Origin: Acidobacteriota bacterium | Lineage (GTDB): Bacteria > Acidobacteriota > Terriglobia > Versatilivoradales > Versatilivoraceae | Assembly: GCA_028875575.1 (NCBI GenBank) | Contig: JAPPDF010000026.1 | Location: 1 to 48,110, forward strand | Direction of reading: 5' to 3' | DNA length: 48,110 bases | Shown here: positions 43,809 through 48,110 of the stretch, piece after piece | How positions within the stretch are numbered: position 1 is the stretch's first letter | How the letters are laid out: the number at the start of each line of letters is the position of its first letter | The notes under the pieces: generated by a model | What the model was told of the DNA's origin: nothing | Seen by the model: the letters and a program-made list of their open reading frames with translations, nothing else | Database searches by the model: none | Program-made: the position numbers and the translations under genes

Positions 43809-45050
43809 ATGGTTCAGTTGCAGGAAGAAATCGAGATCGAAGGCCACCTGATCGATTCGGGCATACTCAAGTACGCCTTCGACAAGATCGTCGAAATGGA
43901 GGGCCAGTTCGAAGTCCTGCGCTTCGAGATCGGAAGGAACAACCAGGAAACCTCCCGGGCCTGGCTCATGGTGAAGGCCCGGAGTCAGCAACAGTTGCAG
44001 GACATCCTGGCTGCCCTGGAGGATTTCGGCGCCATCATCGATCGGGATGATTGCCGTCTGGTCCCGGCCGAACAGGACGGCATCCTGCCCAGCGAGTTCT
44101 ATTCCACCACCAACTTCGACACCTTCATCAAGGTCCGGGGGGAATGGCAACCGGTCGTCAACCAGAAGATGGATGCCGTCATCGTGTGGACGGGTGAACA
44201 GGCCATCACCAAGAAGATCAGCGGAGTGAAGGCGGGAGACCGGATTGTCGTCGGACGCCAGGGGATTCGGGTCAAGCCGCAGGAACGAAGCCGCGAGTAC
44301 TCGGTGTTCGATTTCATGTCCAACGACGCCAGCGCCGAAATCAACAAGGGAATACTGATTTCCCAGATTGCCAGGGAGATCGACGCGGCCAAGAAGGCGG
44401 GAGACCGGATCGCCATTGTCCCGGGCCCGGCGGTGATCCACTCGGGCGCGGACGGCTACCTGAAGGAGGTGATCCGGATGGGCTACGTGGACGTGGTGCT
44501 CACCGGCAACGCCTTTGCCGCTCACGATATCGAAAAGGCCTTTCTGAACACTTCCCTCGGAATTCACCAGGAAAGCGGCAAGGCCGTGGACGGCGGACAT
44601 CGCAACCACATTTGGGCCATCAACGAGATCAATCGGGCAGGAGGCATTGAGAGAGCGGTCGAGAAGGGAGTGCTGACCGCGGGCTTGATGTACGAGTGCG
44701 TCAAGCGGGGCATTCGGACGGTCCTGGCCGGGTCCATTCGGGACGACGGTCCCCTGGTGGACGTGGTTACCGACTGCGTGGAGGCGCAGCGGGAGTACAT
44801 CGATGCCCTGGATGGGGTGGCGGTGGTGTTGATGCTGGCCTCGACGCTGCACAGCATCGCCGTGGGCAATGTACTGAAGAGCAGCGTCAAGACCGTGTGC
44901 GTTGATATCAACGAAGCCACTCCCCTCAAGCTGGGCAATCGGGGAAGCAAGCAGGCCATCGGAATTGTGACCGATGTTTCCTTTTTCTTGAATGTTCTGG
45001 CTGCTGAGCTCAAACTATGTGGTAACGGGTCTAGTCAGGTTAGGACCTGA
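43809..45050 (+). CDS. TIGR00300-family protein (LOR/SDH-like, ornithine cyclodeaminase type)
   Basis: A 413-aa protein of the TIGR00300 family, named from the domain shared with plant lysine-ketoglutarate reductase/saccharopine dehydrogenase. Archaeal relatives and the C-terminal domain of cyanobacterial ArgZ/AgrE act as an unusual ornithine cyclodeaminase, turning ornithine into proline. Landmarks: '[12 protein letters not shown]' at the start, '[17 protein letters not shown]', '[15 protein letters not shown]', '[13 protein letters not shown]' and '[13 protein letters not shown]'. It lacks the N-terminal guanidine-modifying domain of ArgZ. It lies 43 bases after ilvC and about 60 before leuA, all on one strand, so co-transcription is likely. 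Function here is inferred from family only. Confidence 0.82.
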   Translation: MVQLQEEIEIEGHLIDSGILKYAFDKIVEMEGQFEVLRFEIGRNNQETSRAWLMVKARSQQQLQDILAALEDFGAIIDRDDCRLVPAEQDGILPSEFYSTTNFDTFIKVRGEWQPVVNQKMDAVIVWTGEQAITKKISGVKAGDRIVVGRQGIRVKPQERSREYSVFDFMSNDASAEINKGILISQIAREIDAAKKAGDRIAIVPGPAVIHSGADGYLKEVIRMGYVDVVLTGNAFAAHDIEKAFLNTSLGIHQESGKAVDGGHRNHIWAINEINRAGGIERAVEKGVLTAGLMYECVKRGIRTVLAGSIRDDGPLVDVVTDCVEAQREYIDALDGVAVVLMLASTLHSIAVGNVLKSSVKTVCVDINEATPLKLGNRGSKQAIGIVTDVSFFLNVLAAELKLCGNGSSQVRT

Positions 45051-45112
45051 ACCCTTTGAGAGGAGCTCGCGCCTTGCGGCTTCGGCAGGTGAGCAGGACC
45101 AGGGGGAAACCG

Positions 45113-46675
45113 ATGGAAGACACCATTCATATCTTCGACACGACCTTGAGGGACGGGGAACAGTCTCCCGGTTGCAGCATGAACCTGGAGGAGAAGCTGA
45201 AGCTGGCTCACCAGTTGGAAGCCCTCCGAGTGGATGTGATGGAAGCCGGGTTTCCCATTGCCTCCGACGGCGATTTCGAGTCGGTGCGCCAGGTTGCCAG
45301 GGAGATCCGTTCGGTAACGGTGGCAGGACTGGCCCGGGCCATGGAAAAGGACATCCGCCGGTGCTGGGAGGCTTTGGACATTGCCGCCAAGCCGCGAATC
45401 CACACCTTCATCGCCACCTCCGATATACACCTGAAGTTCAAGCTCAAACGTTCCCGGGATCAAGTCCTGGAGGACACGGTCAATGCGGTTCGGTTGGCCC
45501 GGTCCCTCTGTGACGAGGTGGAGTTCTCCGCCGAGGACGCAGGGCGCAGCGACCTGGATTATCTGTGCCAGGTTGTGGAAGCGGCAATCTCGGAAGGCGC
45601 GACCATCATCAACATCCCCGATACGGTGGGATATTGCGTGCCGGAGGAGTTCGGACGGATTTTCAGTGTGCTGCGCGAAAAGGTGCCCAATATGGACCGA
45701 GCGCGCTTGAGCTGCCATTGCCACAACGACCTGGGGTTGGCGGTGGCCAACTCCCTGGCTGCCATTCGGGCCGGTGCCCGGCAAGTGGAGTGCACCATCA
45801 ACGGGATCGGCGAGAGGGCCGGCAACGCCTCCCTGGAAGAGATCGTGATGGCGCTGCGGGTACGCCGTGAGCACCTGGGTTTCAGCACCGGAATTCAGGC
45901 GGAGCAGATCTACAAGACCAGCCACCTGCTCTCCAACCTGACGGGAATGATGGTCCAGGCCAACAAGGCGGTGGTGGGCAAGAACGCCTTTGCCCACGAG
46001 GCGGGGATCCATCAGGACGGGGTGCTCAAGCAGGCCCTGACTTACGAGATCATGACCCCGCAGTCGGTGGGGGTTCCCACCAGCAACCTGGTGCTGGGCA
46101 AGCATTCGGGGCGCCATGCGCTTTCCAAGCGCTACATGGATCTGGGCTACACCCTGGACAAGAAGGAACTGGACCGAGCCTACATGCTCTTCACCAAGCT
46201 GGCGGACAAGAAGAAGAGTATCTATGACGAGGACTTGCTGGCCATCATTCACGACGGCATACGAATGATTCCCGAGCGCTACCACCTGAAGTATGTCCAC
46301 GCCACGGGCGGCAATCAGGTGCTGGCTTCGGCAACGGTAAGGCTGAGCAAGGACAACGAGTTCTGCGTGGACACCGCCCTGGGCTGCGGTCCCATAGAGG
46401 CTACCTACAGGGCCATCGATCGAATCACCGGCGTGCCCGGAAGGCTGTTGGACTATTCCGTGCGTTCGGTCAGCAGCGGCAAGGACGCCGTGGGCGAAGT
46501 CTTCGTTCACGTGCATTTCGAAGGCAATCACTTCACCGGCAAGGCCGCCAGCTCCGACCTGGTGGACGCCAGCGCCCGCGCCTATCTCAACGCCGTCAAC
46601 AAGATGATCCATGCCAGGGAGTCGGCGGCTTCCCGGCAGCGGGCCAAGCGAAAGCTGCCGGTTCCCCAGGCGTAA
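45113..46675 (+). CDS. leuA: 2-isopropylmalate synthase
   Basis: Condenses acetyl-CoA with 2-oxoisovalerate, the first committed step to leucine. The 520-aa protein has the HMGL-like barrel with '[12 protein letters not shown]' and '[18 protein letters not shown]' (metal-binding His-x-His and substrate residues), '[15 protein letters not shown]', and a C-terminal LeuA allosteric domain (from about residue 385) where leucine should bind for feedback inhibition. Overall it resembles the LeuA type rather than citramalate synthase. I chose the ATG at 45113 (aggggga upstream); the frame is open to 45056. It is third in the ilvC operon. Confidence 0.95.
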   Translation: MEDTIHIFDTTLRDGEQSPGCSMNLEEKLKLAHQLEALRVDVMEAGFPIASDGDFESVRQVAREIRSVTVAGLARAMEKDIRRCWEALDIAAKPRIHTFIATSDIHLKFKLKRSRDQVLEDTVNAVRLARSLCDEVEFSAEDAGRSDLDYLCQVVEAAISEGATIINIPDTVGYCVPEEFGRIFSVLREKVPNMDRARLSCHCHNDLGLAVANSLAAIRAGARQVECTINGIGERAGNASLEEIVMALRVRREHLGFSTGIQAEQIYKTSHLLSNLTGMMVQANKAVVGKNAFAHEAGIHQDGVLKQALTYEIMTPQSVGVPTSNLVLGKHSGRHALSKRYMDLGYTLDKKELDRAYMLFTKLADKKKSIYDEDLLAIIHDGIRMIPERYHLKYVHATGGNQVLASATVRLSKDNEFCVDTALGCGPIEATYRAIDRITGVPGRLLDYSVRSVSSGKDAVGEVFVHVHFEGNHFTGKAASSDLVDASARAYLNAVNKMIHARESAASRQRAKRKLPVPQA

Positions 46676-46709
46676 TAATCCTTTAAAAGGAAAGAGGCAA
46701 CGACAATCC

Positions 46710-47810
46710 ATGGGATCCAATGGTGAGAAGCGGGTCGCGGTAATCCCGGGAGACGGAATCGGGAAAGAGGTCATGGCCCAGGCCTTGCTGGTGATCGAAA
46801 GGATCGCCGCTCGGTACGGCCACTGCATCCGGACCGAAGAGGCCCTGGCCGGAGGCAGCGCCCTGGATGCCACCGGCGTGCCGCTGCCCGAACCCACCCT
46901 GGATCTCTGCAAACGGAGCCATGCCGTCCTGCTGGGAGCCGTGGGTGGTCCCCAATGGGATGACAATCCTCCCGAACTGAAGCCGGAAAAGGGAATTCTG
47001 GGCTTGCGCGCCGGCCTGGGGCTCTTCGCCAATCTCCGGCCCGCTCATGTCTACCCCACCCTGGCGGGGGCTTCCAGCCTGAAGCCCGAGATTGTCGAGG
47101 GAGTCGATCTGTTGATCGTGCGAGAACTGACCGGCGGCATCTATTTCGGTCAGCCCCGCGGCATCTCGAAAATCAACGGACAGGAAGTTGGAATCAATAC
47201 CCTGATCTATCGAACGTCCGAGATCGAGCGGATCGCCAGGGTTGCTTTCGAGGCTGCCGGCAAGAGGCGAGGCCGGCTGACTTCGGTCGACAAGGCCAAC
47301 GTTCTGGAATCGTCGCAGTTGTGGCGCCGGGTGGTTGCGGAGGTGGGCAGAAGTTTCCCCGACATTGCACTCAACCACATGCTGGTCGATAACTGCGCCA
47401 TGCAGTTGATTGCCGACCCCGGGCAGTTCGACGTCATCGTCACCACCAACATGTTCGGAGACATCCTCAGCGATGAAGCCTCCATGCTGACCGGCTCCAT
47501 TGGAATGCTGCCCTCGGCCAGCCTGGGTGGCCGCAACGGTCTTTACGAGCCCGTCCACGGTACGGCGCCCGACATTGCCGGCAGGGACCTGGCCAACCCG
47601 ATCGCCATGATTGCCTCCGCGGCCATGATGTTCAAGTATTCCTTCGGATTGGAGCGGGAAGCGGCCGCCATCGAAAGGGCGATTGCCTCGGTGCTGGACG
47701 AGGGTTACCGCACAGCCGACCTGATGGCGGCCGGCGGCCGCTCGGTGGGCACGCGCGAGATGGGACAGTTGATCCTGGACCGACTGGACGCACAAGCCAT
47801 CGACGGGTAG
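46710..47810 (+). CDS. leuB: 3-isopropylmalate dehydrogenase
   Basis: Oxidises and decarboxylates 3-isopropylmalate to 2-oxoisocaproate with NAD+. The 366-aa length is normal. Family features: '[12 protein letters not shown]', the substrate Arg-rich stretch '[13 protein letters not shown]', '[14 protein letters not shown]' with the active-site Tyr, '[10 protein letters not shown]' with the catalytic Lys, '[14 protein letters not shown]' with metal-binding Asp residues and '[15 protein letters not shown]'. 'aaaggaaagagg' lies upstream of the ATG. leuC and leuD are not seen before the window ends, so leucine synthesis is only partly encoded here. Confidence 0.96.
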   Translation: MGSNGEKRVAVIPGDGIGKEVMAQALLVIERIAARYGHCIRTEEALAGGSALDATGVPLPEPTLDLCKRSHAVLLGAVGGPQWDDNPPELKPEKGILGLRAGLGLFANLRPAHVYPTLAGASSLKPEIVEGVDLLIVRELTGGIYFGQPRGISKINGQEVGINTLIYRTSEIERIARVAFEAAGKRRGRLTSVDKANVLESSQLWRRVVAEVGRSFPDIALNHMLVDNCAMQLIADPGQFDVIVTTNMFGDILSDEASMLTGSIGMLPSASLGGRNGLYEPVHGTAPDIAGRDLANPIAMIASAAMMFKYSFGLEREAAAIERAIASVLDEGYRTADLMAAGGRSVGTREMGQLILDRLDAQAIDG

Positions 47811-47894
47811 ATTCTCCCCCTCCTGGTCCCTCCCTGGGGAGCGCCCCTGCTCCCTTCCTGCGTGGCCAGACCTACAACTGAATTTGACAGCTTG

Positions 47895-48027
47895 GCGTAT
47901 ACCCCCCACCGCATCAGCCTTCGCCATTCAGCGCTGCTTTGCGGCGCCGCGTATGCCCCCCTCCGCATCAGCCTTCGCCTGCGGCTCGGCTTCTGCGACT
48001 CCCCCCTTGAGGGGGGAGTCGCAGAAG
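47895..48027. repeat. REP-like composite element after leuB
   Basis: Two 31-bp direct repeats ('gcgtataccccccaccgc...' at 47895-47925 and 'gcgtatgcccccctccgc...' at 47949-47979, differing at a few bases), then a perfect 17-bp stem, CTTCTGCGACTCCCCCC (47990-48006) and its complement (48011-48027), with loop TTGA. The stem core also occurs at 26-46. As a strong hairpin after leuB it could stabilise or end the operon mRNA, though there is no T-run. Confidence 0.75.
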
Positions 48028-48110
48028 GTACAGACCGCATTCATCCTTTACACCCTAAACCGCAAACATGGTTTACACGCTGATAGGGTATCGATCGAGG
48101 AGGATAGAGC

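Noticed and set aside
1-48110. CRISPR array
   Set aside because: No set of three or more regularly spaced direct repeats of 24-40 bases with unique spacers was seen, and no cas gene. The direct repeats at 47895-47979 are only two.

Overview
This looks like chromosomal DNA of a free-living, high-GC bacterium, most likely an Acidobacteriota. The best single clue is the exported von Willebrand A protein at 8838-9890, which has the layout of the 'VWFA-related Acidobacterial domain' family. The rest (LytS/LytTR signalling, D-aminoacylase-like and sulfatase-like exported enzymes, a MacB-like efflux set, many short intergenic repeats) fits but does not prove that placement. There is no rRNA, CRISPR array or intact phage. 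I count about 37 intact protein genes, two tRNAs, one integrase remnant and several non-coding repeat elements.

Layout. 1-3.2 kb: a sensor kinase/LytTR regulator pair and a DUF465 small protein closed by a terminator. 3.4-9.9 kb: psd-pssA (phosphatidylethanolamine synthesis), a hydroxypyruvate-reductase-like dehydrogenase, a double-length M16 protein lacking both zinc motifs, and the VWFA protein. 10-14.3 kb: a rhomboid protease divergent from a sulfatase-fold protein that lacks the formylglycine residue, facing two tandem nitrilase-family genes. 14.5-17.7 kb: tRNA-Arg(ACG), two exported proteins (one sialidase-like), tadA and tRNA-Ser(CGA). 17.7-25 kb is the accessory part: a lipoprotein amidohydrolase, two MITE-like elements, a ZIP transporter, a Cys-rich conserved protein, a toxin-antitoxin pair followed by a methyltransferase-like gene, and an M24 peptidase. 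25-31 kb: acs, tpx, gltX, a nucleoside-type MFS transporter and a small zinc-ribbon membrane protein. 31.9-37.4 kb: two FtsX/MacB-type permeases, a membrane-fusion protein, the ABC ATPase and a TrmJ-type tRNA methyltransferase. 37.4-39.5 kb: mostly non-coding, with one small membrane-anchored protein and a broken integrase. 39.5-47.8 kb: aspartate aminotransferase, a convergent lactate permease, and an ilvC / TIGR00300 / leuA / leuB operon. Palindromes with the core CCCCCTTGAGGGGG lie near both ends of the window.

How the genes fit together. psd and pssA form a two-step lipid pathway. ilvC, leuA and leuB supply valine, isoleucine and leucine steps, with an ornithine-cyclodeaminase-like gene between them. 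The ABC set is a complete tripartite efflux or release pump. tRNA-Arg(ACG) and TadA, the enzyme that makes its inosine, lie 2.4 kb apart.

No large, obviously new multi-gene system stands out. The most unusual signals are enzyme folds that have lost their catalytic residues (M16, sulfatase, part of the amidohydrolase site), a gene-conversion tract in the nitrilase pair, two compact inverted-repeat elements, and several promoters placed so that the mRNA would begin at or almost at the start codon.
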